Positions 22,830 through 35,480 of a DNA stretch of 64,000 nt are shown here, piece after piece. The stretch lies in NCBI GenBank assembly GCA_029706075.1, contig JAINUG010000114.1:2666001-2730000 (forward strand), written 5' to 3'. The translations under genes were made by a program, and so were the position numbers. The notes under the pieces were generated by a model. The model made no database searches, was not told the DNA's origin, and saw only the letters and a program-made list of their open reading frames with translations. Positions within the stretch are counted from its first letter, which is position 1. Each line of letters starts with the position of its first letter. This stretch comes from Aldrovandia affinis (Eukaryota > Chordata > Actinopteri > Notacanthiformes > Halosauridae).

Positions 22830-23250
22830 AGTTGAGCATTCTAGGTTTGATTATACACATTCTTGGGAAATCAGGTCCTGGCTCACAATTTGGCACTGGT
22901 TTTTGCTTTGTTCCCGGCTGAGTGGGTTGTGCATTTTGAGAGAGATAAGCTTGAGTGTTATAATGTTTTTCCATTTCATCTCTTTCATGATTGTTACATG
23001 TCATTTTTATGTCTTGGATAACATTTTTGTTAAGGTAGTAAAGGTTGATCCATCAGATTGCTCTGCTTATCAAATAATTTGGCAATTTTAATTAATAATT
23101 GGCATCCTCTTCAATACTTATTAAATTAAATCAAATCAAAATATTTTACATGTAGGATAAGTGATGGGTTTTAACAGTGTAATACCACTTGTGTTCAGTA
23201 TTCAGAATGTTGAACCTTAAACAAGGGCATTTGACTGTTAAGGCTACTAA
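22830..23250 (+). repeat. Dispersed repeat, copy 1 (paired with 36150-36640)
   Basis: About 400 bp aligns in the same orientation to 36160-36630, including GATTGTTACATGTCA, ATTTTACATGTAGGATAAGT and CTTGTGTTCAGTATTCAGA. The layout (AT-rich, no ORF) suggests an LTR or MITE, but no inverted ends or second LTR were found. Confidence 0.7.
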
Positions 23251-26200
23251 AACTCAATTCTCACTTGTCCGACAATTGAAATGCATACAACCTCCAAACA
23301 GCACAGTCATGTGTGGTGCTGAAAATTGTTTCTCAAAACAATTTCAAAAACTGCATTTGAGAGTATAAAGAATGTTTGCACACCTGATACTGTAGACCAC
23401 AGGTGCCGGTGCCGTAGCCTCGCAGCCACTTGTAATGAAATAAATAAAACACCGCAACACTGTGTCTCTTGCTAAGTATGCAACTTTATTGACGAAAGAG
23501 ATGACTTACATTTCAGATATACCTGTTCTTCGTCAGAGTCTTACTCGACATTGAAACGTCACCAATTTCCAGCATCAATGGGAGAGTAGAACTTTCAGTT
23601 CCTCTGCGTATCCTCACAAATAATATGGTCTACAAATAATTATTTTGTATTTTTAATTGTGAGGTATTTCAATTTATAATTCATAGAGAAGATATCAGTC
23701 AATATTTCAAATGTACATTTGTAAATAGCTAGTCCACGGTAAGTGAAAGGAATGCATTTGAATGTTCTAAGAAAGGGGACTGGGTGATGTTTCGGGGGTG
23801 CTGACGGGAATTGGCGAGGCGTGCTGAATTATGCCTCTGCTCTCACACATGTCGAGAGACTCCTCATGGCTCCGAGCACAAGGGAGTGAGATAGACAGGG
23901 ATTGAGAGAGAGAGAGAAAGAGCGAGGGAGAGATAGAGACAGAAGCAGGAGCTGAAATCAAATTATACAAGAGGCAGCTGCAGGACACACAGATCGCAAT
24001 ATGCAAAAACGTTCTGTTCTCCACAGGAGCGCCCGAATAATATTTATTCAGGAGAGACACACAGGAAGCGAGGTATTCAGGTAAGAGATGTTCTGATGCA
24101 ATGCACGTAGCAATAATAAGCCCTGAGGTTCTGCACCCCCATCTGTAATATGTGCAAATGTCACCCAGAACTCCCCCTAACCAGGAACCAGACCGAGAAC
24201 AGGTCACATTCACAGCGTAAACAAAAATGCATACACTCAATTTGTGTTTTCCATTAGGCGGAACAGAGATTGTGTATTGCCCTGTGACTGTCTGTGAACA
24301 GTATAACTAGAAAAGTTAGAGATGGATTTTTAATTAAACTTGAGATATTTTCATGTGAGATAAAGAAGAAATGAGTAGATGTTAAATGTTGGCAGAGATA
24401 TTGTATGAACTCTAGTTTTGACATGTCCTTATTCTTTAACTATTTTTAAATTCCTTCAGCTTGGCTTATAAAAGATAACTGGGGACAGTCCAACAAGTAG
24501 TAAAAGGTTTGAATCAAATCATTTAAAATTTTCATCTGAAGCACAGCTGCAGCATTTGAAGGCGAAGCGTGACTGAGTCACTGGTTTCTTTGCACATTTG
24601 CCTCGGATATTGTCATGCCTCATGTGACTCATCTGAGCCAATAACAGAGGAGTGCGTATTGTTCACAATTTTTTTTTAAAGCAGCTAGCCTTCTCTGAAC
24701 GTTCAACAGCTACAACTTCTTTACCAAATATGATCATGGCATTTTCATCTGCTGGCAACTGTGGCAAGTTCAACATCCTGTGGAGCGTTTTCTTCAAAAA
24801 CCTCCAGCTTGGCAGAACTCTGAGGCAGCTTCCTGCCCATGTCTCTAAAACAAAAAATCATCCCACCTAGAGCCATATTTGAAGAGTGAGGAATGATCAA
24901 AGGCTTTTAAAATCTGACGCATCTGATCCAAAAGATACAAAGGAGCCTAAGTTACCTGTAAGACACATTTTTGTCAAAGAGACATAAACTGGTACTGTAA
25001 ATGACCATCCAGCAACTATCAAACTGTACAGAACTGTGTAGATCAACAGAGAGAGAAAGAGAGGATGAGAGCAGACACACACAGCACTGTAACATGGACA
25101 CACTGAGAGACACAAACAAACCCGCGTAAACAGACGCACACACACTCCTCATCTCATGTCTCCATCACAGCCTGATAGCTTGACCAGGGCACAGCGTCTC
25201 ACTTTTGTCACGACTACTTAATTTATCCATCCTCTCTTCCTCAGTGTGAGAGAAATGACAAACGCTGCCGCATGTGTGGCAACTGATGACCAATTCAGAG
25301 GAGGATGAAAAGCGAAATAAAAAGAACTGGTCTGCCAAGACAGAAACCACACCGCCGCCGGTCAAACACGACGCCACATTGATTTCCACCAGAATGGAAG
25401 TAACAGCATAGTCAATTGTCACTTTATGAGATGGTACTTTCCAATTGAAATACAGCGGTGCCTGGTGTTATCTCTGGGGAGACTTGTGTGACAGCCTAAT
25501 GAGAGGGAAAGATGGAAACCTGCGCTCAGAAACAGCTGTGCCCTGCAGAGCCATCCTTTTCCCCAGTCCATGCCAAGTGGGATATACAGTATCTTGTCTA
25601 CAGTTTCGCTCCTACCTTCCACAATTCCACAGGAATCCTCACAGCGCTGCCATCTGCAGAGCTCATTAATTACAATGAACTGACAAAGAGCGCCGCTCAC
25701 ACAATGCACCACACACGGTGACAGACGCACCCCTATCTCAGATGATTGCCCCGCTCTCCATCAATGCGCCAATCAAAGCAGTCAAATCTTCCGCGTGGCA
25801 AGGCACTGAGAGACGGCAGAGAGGTATGGGTACCACTCTGCGGGTGAGGCTGGCATGGGTGCCCAACACCCTGATGCTCCAGGCCTGCCTCCTTCTGCCA
25901 GCCTTCTGAGATGAGGGAGGGAGAAGCTTCCATGTATTCGCTATATAGATGGATCCTCAACATCGGCCCGTCAATGGGTGGAGCCCGGATGACTGACAGA
26001 TGTACCAACATCGGCGAAAGTCAAACTGACTGTACTTAGTCCTGTGTGTTCCCTAAACATGTTGCTCAGAGAAAGAGTGTACTGTGTACGCACTCCAGAG
26101 AGAGGATTTAGCACGGTGCCACTGTGGCTGAGAGATGTGTGGCTTCCTCCATGTATATTTGATGAGATCGACGACGCAGTACAAGTATTGATCCCAAACC

Positions 26201-26784
26201 TTCCTCATCAGCTCTGAGAGAGGCTACATGCAGGTCCTGTATTTCACAGGCACAGTTCTTTCTATGTACTATTGGTACTGCCTGCCTCTCTCCTATAAAA
26301 GAGACTCTATTTTAAAATGCAGTGTTTTTTAATAAAAAGCCCAGTGGTGGGTTTTTCAGTTTTTGATGAAAAGCCGTCAGAGCGTGGGTGAGCGGTCCAC
26401 CATGCATGGCTGGGCCCAGCGTGAGGCCCCTGGGACAGGCGAGGAGTCCACCTCCAAACAGAGATATTCATTTAGAATAGCTATTATCAGCAGCAGCACC
26501 AGCGCTTTCCTTAAATAGAACAGATTCCAGTTGAGGCAATCACCTCCTTAAGATGATGAAAAAAGTAACAACCTCCCACCCATATCAGAGTTATATGTTC
26601 TATGTTTTTTCAATGACTTTGTTAGATTTGTTTCAGCATACTTTTCTGAACTACTATTAAATATCATCCGATATTATATACTTGTTCAACTTTCTAATTA
26701 ATCACATGGTTGAGCAACTTTGTTAGAAGTTACTGGGAGGTAATTTTGGCATGCAATTTCAAACCTGCTACCTGCAGGTACATA
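23251..26784. other. Copine intron sequence without recognised genes
   Basis: Repeats aside, no copine exon or other coding motif was found here. A short repeat-like stretch at 23433-23540 contains a TTTATTGACGAAAGAGATG and CTTCGTCAGAGTC pattern common beside retroelement ends. The 157-codon minus ORF at 23767-24240 is low-complexity in part and has no recognised domain. Confidence 0.5.
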
Positions 26785-27905
26785 CAGGTAACTGCCAAAC
26801 TAAAGGAAACACTTGAGTAAAGGAGGGATACAAAGTATATTGAAAGCAGGTGCTTACAATATAGGTGTGGTTCCTGAATTAATTAATTAATTGTTAATTA
26901 AGTAATTAACATCCATCATGCTGAGGGTGATGTATACAAATGCTGGGCAGGCAAGTTGCCCATTATTTTGGCTGCCATGGCTAGAAGAAGAGATCTCTGA
27001 CTTTGAAAGAGGGGTGACTGTTGGGGCATGTTTGGCAAGAGTTCATCAACTAGGGACAGCTGTGGTCGAAAACACATAGTCCTCAACTGTGATGTGCGTG
27101 CATTCGTTCGAGATGCAAAGCAAAACAGACAGCCAACTCTGAATCAGTTAGCTGAAAATATAAATCTAGGGCGTGAGCAGGCAGTCTGATCAAGAACAGT
27201 CCGTCAAGAACTTCACTGAGAGGGACACTATGGTTGAGTTGCAGTGCATAAACCCCTTATTACACCTAAAAATGCATGTTTATAAGTAAAGTGGTGCAAA
27301 GAACAAAGGTAGTGGTCTACTGAGCAGTGGAAAAAAGTCATTGGTCAGAGGAGTCATACTTTACCCTGTTCTCAACAAGAGGATGAGTGCATGTGTGGCA
27401 CATGCCAAAAGAAACCTACAAGCCCAAGGACTTGTTTCCCATGGTGAGAGTTCTGACGGCTGTGTTATGCTGTGGGGTTCACACCAGTTAGGTTCACTCA
27501 ACCCTTAGATGGCAAGGTAAATGCCAATAATTAAAAGACATTCATCGTATAGTGAATCATTTCTATTCTGATGGGAGTGGTATCTTCCAGGATGACCACA
27601 AGTGGTCAATGAATGTGAGCATGGAATTAATAAACTAGTAATAATAAATAGTAAACCATATACCATGACCATCTCAGTCACCAGATCTCAACCTAATTTA
27701 ACACTTATGAGAGCGGCACCTGTTTTTCACCACCATCAACAAAACACCAAAGGAATCTCTCATGGAAGAATGGTGTTGCATCCCTCCAATAGTTTCAGAC
27801 ACTTGTAGAATCTATGTCAAAGCACATTGAAGCTCTTCTGGTGGCTTGTGGTGGCCCAACACCCTATTAAGACACTTTATGTTGGTGTTACCTATTGGCT
27901 ACCTG
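26785..27905 (+). mobile_element. Tc1-like transposon, heavily decayed
   Basis: Starts CAGGTAACTGCCAAAC after TA at 26783 and ends TTGGCTACCTG before TA at 27906. The inverted ends are the familiar fish Tc1 type whose interior contains GGTGGCCCAACACCCTATTA near the right end. The plus strand has transposase remnants: WSEESYF-like at about 27345, VRVLTAVLCCGV, then FYSDGSGIFQDDH at about 27565. Many stops and frameshifts. Length 1121 bp. Confidence 0.82.
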
Positions 27906-28340
27906 TAGATTCCAATTATTTTCACACATTGATGCCAACGATGCTAGTTGTTGGTGGATTCCTTGTTCAAATAGTCAGCTAATTTGTGACCTCTACTTTG
28001 GATGCATATTTAAAGTATCATTTTTTGGTGAACTATCACTTTAATTACTGAGCTTGCCAATTTGCAATATCAGCACACAGGAAACTTGATAGTAAACTAC
28101 ATCAATCTTGTGAGCAGATGGATGTATTTCATCTGATGTAAAGAGGGAAAAAGAATGTTGTTTTTTTCTGTGACTTCTCAACGGCACTGGGTTGTTTGAA
28201 TTTCCACCTCCTTTCCATGACTTTATAGGATTAAGAAATTTCAGAAAAACAGTTGGAAAGAAGGCCACATGCACTAGAGACTGGGCTCAGACTGATCCAA
28301 AAGATTCCAAGAAAAGAGCTGCCATGCATTTCTGACTCAC

Positions 28341-28402
28341 CCGCCTTTGATATAGTCCAGGAAGGTGACCTCAATGTCCACCAGGAAGGACAGCAGCGTC
28401 AC
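28341..28402 (-). CDS. cpne5: Copine exon (VTLLSFLVDIEVTFLDYIKG)
   Basis: Acceptor CCTCTGCAG and donor GTGAGTCAG frame 62 bases: 20 codons plus two bases of the next Gly. The peptide VTLLSFLVDIEVTFLDYIKG is the segment linking the second C2 domain to the VWA domain. FLDYIKGG is conserved in CPNE5 and CPNE8. Intact. Confidence 0.95.
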
Positions 28403-29447
28403 CTGCAGAGGAAACGCGTCATTAAGCACCAGAAAGCAAAACTACACCATGCAGCTGTTCTCCACAGACTCTGCAGGGAGGGACTCAAAAAGCAACACCA
28501 CTTCATTCTAAAAATATCTTCGTTCCTTGTTTCATATCATAAACTAAAAATTATGACAGGAATTAAAGACACCCTAAAAGCAGGAATTAAAGACACCCTC
28601 AAGAAGGTTCCTCAACTTATTCAAAATGCAAACTTGTGTCACAAAGAGCTGTGAGCTGTTGCTATACATGGGTAAACCATATTTTTAATGAATTCTACAG
28701 TGATATGCTATAACATCTGAAAGCCCTTTATAAATGATTGTTATTCACTTCAGTTTCAATGCAAAAGAACACTCTCAAAAACTGTGTATTATATATTTTT
28801 AAAGAGTTAGTATGAACTCTGTTCATACAGACATGGTTAATTTTTTAATCTTTTTAGAAACAGATTTTTAAATGTGGAAAAATGTGTGCGTGGTTAATTA
28901 TAAATATGGAAGATATGGCTGTGTCATTTCATTTTAATAAGGGCTATATTCTGCTGGAATTTGACAAACAGCTTATCTTAATTAAAGCCAATGTGTACTG
29001 ACAATGAATCAAGCTCAGTAAGTGTAACCAATTTTAGCTCCTGTAATGATCACACCCACACATTTGCACAGACAACACATATACATTATGAACAAACAGG
29101 CATCCAAATGCCTTTAATGGCTTTCAGAAGCAAAACATTACAGTAGATCTCTCTCATCAAATATTAAGCCTGATATAAGTCACACTCCAGTGATGGCTGG
29201 TGTAGCAGAGAGGACACAAAGTGATGTTTTTTACACATCTGTCATTTGTTGCGCTGAAACCTGACTGAACAATTACTACTGTGGATAATTATTCATCAGA
29301 GCTACAAGTACAAATGAAAAGGCATGACAGCCAACTGTCATCAGTCAACAGTACAGAATATGTCATTTTTCCCACTCAAAGACCATACAATCAAACACAC
29401 ACACACACAGCTGCTATGGGAGGTGGAGAAAAAGAATGTTGACTCAC

Positions 29448-29501
29448 TGTTCCAGAGTTCAGATACTTTTTTTTCTTGCCTCTCTTCTTGGGATTGAGAA
29501 C
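29448..29501 (-). CDS. cpne5: Copine exon (VLNPKKRGKKKKYLNSGT)
   Basis: Acceptor CCCTACAG and donor GTGAGTC frame exactly 18 codons in phase 0: VLNPKKRGKKKKYLNSGT. The Lys-rich segment lies at the end of C2B in CPNE5/CPNE8. Because it begins in phase 0, it is also the first copine exon that could follow the PACSIN1 exon at 32995 without changing frame. Confidence 0.94.
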
Positions 29502-29604
29502 CTGTAGGGACAAACACTGGCTTCATTACACTTACTTAGTTCATACCCACTTAACCCATGTTCAACACTGACAATCAGCACCATGCGCTCTGCAGGGTTA
29601 ACAC

Positions 29605-29755
29605 TGATGAAATAACACCATGTGCTGTGTCTATCAAAAACATTTTTAATTAAATGTGCTGTGTCTGTTGAAATACTTATAAAATAACACCATGTGCTGT
29701 GTTTGTTTAGAAATGTATGAAATAACACCACATAATGTATCTGTTTAAACACTGA
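29605..29755. repeat. Degenerate tandem repeat (ATAACACCATGTGCTGTG)
   Basis: AAATAACACCATGTGCTGTG occurs at about 29610 and 29685. Weaker copies sit near 29655 and 29720, with spacing about 35-75 bp. It is followed to 29980 by CATGTGA/TCACATG-rich sequence that looks internally palindromic. No gene is seen here. Confidence 0.6.
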
Positions 29756-30889
29756 TGTTTACAGTAAAATCACATGAATTTCACATCTGAATCACATGTG
29801 AATATATTTAATCATATGTGAGTACCTGTGAAGTAGATGTGACAAGGTGATAAAATTTATGATACATATTAGAGCATGTGATCACATGATATACACATGC
29901 AACAATATGTGGTATACATGTGGAAATGTGGTTCATGTGATTTTCATGTGGTTTTTTTGGCTTCATGTGATTTTTCCGTGAGGAATGCTATATCTGCTTA
30001 AAAATAACAAGATAAAACTAGATTAGAAAGTGAAAAACAAACTTTAGTTGGCTTGCTTCCGGTGGATTTTAGAAATGGCAATATGGATAGAGTTTTGTTT
30101 TTCATAATCCAATATGATTTAATACAATACTTGGTAAAGTATTGTACTTCAAAATGATAATAGCCTTGCAGTAGTATCTTATAAATGACTACATCAGCTT
30201 GGATGGAGGAATGAGGGATAGATTAATGGATAGATAACTAGATAGATAGAGCATGTAGTAGGGTAGACTTATACTTGCCTATAGAGATATAGAATATTTC
30301 GTTTGGTAAGGTATTATAATTTAGAGAATTGTAATAGCCATGCAGTATTAAATGCTTTAATGACATCATCAGCTGGATGAAGGGATGGATAGATGGATGG
30401 ACACAGAGAGAGGAAGGACATCGGATACACAACATGTGATGTTATCTGTTCAATGCTGGGAAAATTGAATTGTGTGTTTTATGGTGCTGTGGTGTCAAAT
30501 GAATAAATAATGGGTTATGAATTATAACATGTCCATGCTTATTGAATTCCATGTATTGAGTGCAGTGTGTTGCTCCCCATATTCTCCTCCTCTGCCTGTC
30601 CTTTCCTATAAAAACTGCCTATCATCTTCCAGAATGAATGGCATGTAGAGATGCAGCCAATAAGGAGGAAGTTAAAGGGCAGTAAAAACACCCTGGGAGT
30701 CAGCTGGAGCAGTTCATACATGTCTCTGTGAAAAACAGGGTGTACATCCTGAACAAAGATAACTGCAGGCAGAGACAACCACTTTCGCTTTTGAATTACA
30801 GGACACAGCTATAACAGGGCAGACATGATCTGGAGGCCCAATCAAGATTCAACATATGGCAACACATCTGAAAGCCTGAGAGAGCACAT

Positions 30890-31115
30890 ACACCATACAC
30901 ACTAAAAAACACTCACACACATAAACAGACACACACACACAGAACAGGAACATATGTACACACACACACACAGGAACATGTGCAAGCCTACACAGACACA
31001 TACAAACACAGGAACACACATGCGCCCACACACACACACACAGAAATACACACACACATATGTTCACACATCTACACACACCCACACACACACAGACACA
31101 CACACACACACATAG
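30890..31115. repeat. CA-rich interrupted microsatellite
   Basis: Multiple ACACACAC runs broken by GGAACATG and similar. Open frames on both strands (Cys-Val and Thr-His repeats) are artefacts of it. A GT-rich counterpart is at about 31368-31450. Confidence 0.9.
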
Positions 31116-31525
31116 GGGTGGTTTGCATATTTGAGGAGTCTAATTGCTCTCCAAGAAAAAGCAATGAAACAGTTCTTAATTGAGACACAATATTCAGAGT
31201 GGAAATCATATGAGTGGAGAGTTATTTACAGCAGATTTTGTGTTTGCTTAATGCGAGCTGGAAATTACTGGCTGTCAGATAAAGACAGAAGTGCTGCTTG
31301 GATGTGAGAATCTATCATAATTCCTCATGTTGAGCTATTGGCAGATAGTCGAAATGAACGTACGCGTTTCTGGTGTGTGTGTGTGTAGGCTATATGTGTG
31401 TATTTATGTTTGTGTGTGTATGTGTTCCTTTCTGTGTGTGTGTATGTGTGGTTGATGTCAGTGGGATAAGTGAAAGGGGATGAGTGGGATGATAGACTTT
31501 GATTGGTGGCGGCTCTCTCTCTCAC

Positions 31526-31596
31526 CTCATACACATTGAACTGTGATTGGCCTGGACAGCTCTCTGTAGTGGTAGTGAGCGCCAATGAAGTCATGG
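31526..31596 (-). pseudogene. cpne5: Broken copine exon, end of C2B (HDFIG ... GQSQFNVYE)
   Basis: Acceptor CCCCTCAG and donor GTGAGAG are intact and frame 71 bases. The start reads HDFIG and REL in one frame, and GQSQFNVYE is in another. Human CPNE5/CPNE8 have 25 codons plus one base here (76). Three small deletions (apparently two, one and two bases) best explain the difference, and the net loss of five shifts the frame. All other copine exons here are intact, so this looks like a decayed or misassembled exon at the edge of the rearranged interval. Confidence 0.75.
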
Positions 31597-32994
31597 CTGA
31601 GGGGACACACCAGACACACATTCTCTTACCATGACTCACAAAAACCCCATGGTCTCACCTAGACAGGACTCCAGAAACACATCATATCCCACACTGCATT
31701 TAAATTCACCCCCCCAGCAAATATATTCCAGCAACAGTCTTGCTTCAACTTACTACAGCCATCCTCAGCTCAGTGTCTCCCAAACACCTTGACTCTTCTT
31801 GTCACCCCTTTTTTTATTTTGATCAATTTTGTTTCTGATTTTCCCTCATGTTCTCCCCAATTTGTAAGACAATTATACCCTTTATTTATTTCGATTAACC
31901 CTCCCCCACAAACTCACCTCCCGTCTCTACGGGCAAGCTACTGTCCGAGGCCAGCAATGATCAGCTTCCTTCGAGACGGAACTCTCTGACCCCCCTTCTT
32001 AAGACACCCTTATATGCTTCACAGCAAGTTCGTGCCAACAACCCTCCCCTCTCCCTCAGGAGAGGACAGCCAAATCTCCCGAATGGGGCTAACAGCTAGG
32101 CCGGGTCTGCTGTTCCGACAAACTGAATCAGAAGCCTGTGTCAAACCTGAACTGGAATTGGCTGAGGCCGGGCTAAGCTGCAGAGATATATATTTTATTC
32201 ATTATATTTTATATTATATAATTATATATACAGAAGTATAATTCAAGCCCTCTGACCATATGTGTTTTTTAAATATATTTTTTTTAATTAGTTTTTTGTT
32301 TGGAATGCCCAATTGCATGTATAAGCCAGTGTCACTGCTGTTACTGCTTCGTTACTTCAAATTTAGGAAAGCACAGACAAGCCTCCAAAGTGCATTCTGC
32401 CAGCCGTCACTTCACTGCACTGTCCACCAGCTGAGCTGTGCAGTCATTGCGTTAGAGGAGTCAACTTCATGAACAGCTGGCACAGACTCAAGTGGGCAAT
32501 TCCACCTTCCCTCACAGGGAATGATACGCCACCCTGTGGAGCCTGCAGGTACAGTCGACACTCATAGGGACAGGATTCTATATCATCCTCTGAACATATC
32601 TGTCTAATCTGCACTTCCCTTTCGTTTCCAATGAAAAAGAGGTCTCTTTACAAGATTAATGTAGTCATTGACCTGATACTAGGAATATGACCAAATATTC
32701 CATTATTCGATTACTTCACCATAAGGGAAAGAGTTAGGGTTTGATTTTGAATATGCAAATATTCAATTTTGGTTGGCAGAGAATATTAGCATAATAAATA
32801 ATTTGAAAGACACATCCTTACCTAATATATGACTAAGCAAGTTAACATTGTTATGATCATGATAGCTCCTACATTTTGGGTTTATGAAGCTTCACTCTGC
32901 CAGCACTGGTGTCACACATGGACCCGTAAGAACACAGCACATAGCAACAACTCATAACAAGTGATGGCAACACTGCCCTCTAGAGTATGCCCAC
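31597..32994. other. Junction between copine and PACSIN1 halves
   Basis: About 1.4 kb separates the broken copine exon from PACSIN1 coding exon 4. No further PACSIN1 exon (expected to begin TQEKYEKVL-like) and no earlier copine exon was found here on either strand. It contains an AT run (32185-32240) and a SINE copy (32405-32575). A breakpoint or misjoin is expected within this interval. Confidence 0.5.
32405..32575 (-). repeat. SINE-family copy B (minus orientation)
   Basis: Contains CTGTCCACCAGCTGAGCTGT, CATGAACAGCTGGCACAGAC and CCACCCTGTGGAGC, matching 21995-22180 in order. Same SINE family as the copy with a tRNA-like head at 55268. Confidence 0.65.
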
Positions 32995-33150
32995 CTTCTG
33001 CACGTCCTGTTTGCACTTGTCCACTTTCTCGTGGAGTTTTTTCTGCTGGTCTGGTGTGACTGACGCCTCGGCCTTACTGTTGGCCTCCCGGGTGGAGGCC
33101 AGCTTCTCTTCCTTGCAGGCTAAATGGTACACTTTCTTGGCAGTCTCCAA
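32995..33150 (-). CDS. pacsin1: PACSIN1 coding exon 4 (F-BAR)
   Basis: Acceptor CCTTGGCAG and donor GTGGGC frame 52 full codons (phase 0 at both ends), including [27 protein letters not shown] and [19 protein letters not shown] with SVTP matches PACSIN1 rather than PACSIN2 (which has EKCKQDVLK-like). This is part of the F-BAR alpha-helical bundle. It is the last PACSIN1 exon seen; exons for the remaining F-BAR helices, NPF region and SH3 domain are absent. Confidence 0.95.
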
Positions 33151-33191
33151 CTGCCAAGGAAAGAGCAGGTGCCCCAATTAGACCTGGTCTG

Positions 33192-33325
33192 TCACTGCAC
33201 ACATGAATACACAGGCATGCATGCACAAACATGCACACATAGACCCACACCCACACACAAACACTCACTCTCACACACACGCACACGCACACACACATGC
33301 ACACGCACACACACACACACACATA
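33192..33325. repeat. CA-rich microsatellite next to PACSIN1 exon 4
   Basis: ACACATGCACAC and ACGCACAC units with a pure CA run at about 33305-33322, in the intron 40-170 bp upstream of the acceptor. Confidence 0.9.
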
Positions 33326-34580
33326 CCAGCCCAGTTCATGGATCAAGCCCCTGTCACAGTCACTCTCCAAACCCCCATGAGAAAGAGACTTTTTTTTTTT
33401 TTACCTCAGAGATCTACTCTGGATCTAAGAATTCAAGCCCCACACGGGGCACTAAGTTTGTCCTGTTTAACACAGTACTGTACTTCACTTGCCCAATGAA
33501 AAGCCTGCTATGAGTTCTTGAAAATTGAAGTTGTAAATAAAGATCTAATTACTGGTCAAAGTAAAATACTTGTTTACACTCATTATTTGTTCACTTATCA
33601 CTGAAGGTTTGCAGTGAATATAATCAGTGTCTTATTCACCCTGGACTTTAATGCACATATAAATAAATCAATTAAAGAATGAATCATAAAAAAACCAGAG
33701 TTAAACATTGGAATAGTCTGTCCAGAGTCCACCACCATCTGTGTCCCTAACTGAATGAGTGACTTTAAAGGGTCTATAATCAATATATACTCCTCAGGCT
33801 TCTGTTGTCCTGGATTTAACATGATTTAGACCTATGGCTTAAATGGATTTGGTCTGAGGGTTGGAGATTACTACAGTCTCACCTCCCAAGGGATATTCTG
33901 CAGCTAACAGCCTCCTGACACCACTATTCTGCTCGTTGACTCATCACTTAATTAGGTTTAGCCGTGCCTAGAAGAACTGCATTAAGTGTGTGAAAAGGGC
34001 TATCTGCAGATCACTTGGGTTAACCTAATTAAACTTCAAGTCCAAAACAAGTCTTATATTATTGTAGTGCTCACTCACAGTAGCTAGCTGAATTGCATCC
34101 AGAACTCCACTATGAAACGACCTCAGGTAACAGGTCTACTGACTTTAAAACAAAGCTGCTGGCAGCATTTGTAACTCTATATCATAGCTCTGACACTGAG
34201 TTAGGGGTGAATGGAATTTTCATGAGAACACAAAACCCAGGAAAAGACTCAGTACCACGCATTTATATATCAAACATGTGAGTCCTTGGGGTATCTGTTT
34301 GGTATGTCCACCTAAACATTTCCCCAGAACTTCATTTTCAAAAGCTTCTTGAACCTTTTCCTGAAATTAATTTCAAGTTCCAGTTCAGCTACCCAAGTTA
34401 AATGACAACTGCAGTAAAGTGATAATAATGTTTTCAAAGAAAAGCCCATGCCTGAGGGGATATTTGATTGCTGAAATTACCATTTGTTAAAACGGCCAAG
34501 CATTCTTGAATGTGTTTGACCAGAAGTACAGACATCTATCAAGGCGGCCAACCTGGATACCATCCCTCCTTCCATCTCAC

Positions 34581-34816
34581 CTCTTTGAGCTTCTTGGCCC
34601 AGGGCTTTTGGGCCTTCTTGAAGCCCTCCTCAGCTTCCTTGGTCTCCTTGAAGCCACCCATCATCTGCTTGTGGTATGAGTCCTTCTGCCAGTTTTTGAC
34701 CTTCTCCAGGTCATCATTGAGCAAGCCGTTCTTCACTTCCTGGTGCAGCTCGCTTACCTTGTCAGCCTCGGTCATCACCGCCAGCCAGGCACGCTCCACA
34801 GAGCCATACTGGGGCC
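34581..34816 (-). CDS. pacsin1: PACSIN1 coding exon 3 (F-BAR core)
   Basis: Acceptor TCTCCCAG and donor GTGAGATG frame 236 bases. They finish a split Gly codon and encode 78 residues: [64 protein letters not shown]. The NWQK...[15 protein letters not shown] region includes the wedge loop used by syndapins for membrane insertion and tubulation. The sequence is very highly conserved and intact. Confidence 0.97.
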
Positions 34817-34892
34817 CTGGGAGAGACAGACAGTCGAAACAGATAGAAAGCAGACACCATAACAGACAAGAACAGTGAGGAAACATGCATTA

Positions 34893-34995
34893 CATTTACA
34901 TTTTTACATTTTAAGCATTTAGCAGACGCTCTTATCCAGAGTGACTTACAAGATGGATCATGCATCTTATGCATCTTCAGCGACTTACATGCATC
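34893..34995 (-). repeat. SINE/LINE tail fragment (fish type)
   Basis: TTTAGCAGACGCTCTTATCC followed by AGAGTGACTTAC is the reverse complement of the common fish retroposon tail also seen at 22770-22800. A second, partly repeated GCGACTTACATGCAT occurs at about 34980. It sits 77 bp upstream of the PACSIN1 exon 3 acceptor. Confidence 0.7.
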
Positions 34996-35282
34996 CTTAT
35001 GAATAACACATCCTGATCTTGTTAAGAATACAACCACATTTTGTAGAACTAATCAAGAAATGGCATGCACCCAGAGTAATATAAATACACTGCATGCACT
35101 GAAAAAGGAAATTAATTCAGAATCTATCAAAATACTTGAACGTCTTTACAAAGGACATTTAGCACATTACCAACACATATCAAGTTCTGAACAACAAGTT
35201 CACAATAAAATACTGATAATAAAGAAAAAGTAAGAAGTAAACGAATCGCACAATTACGGACTTGCTCTTGACAAGGTGGTCA

Positions 35283-35480
<198 letters not shown>

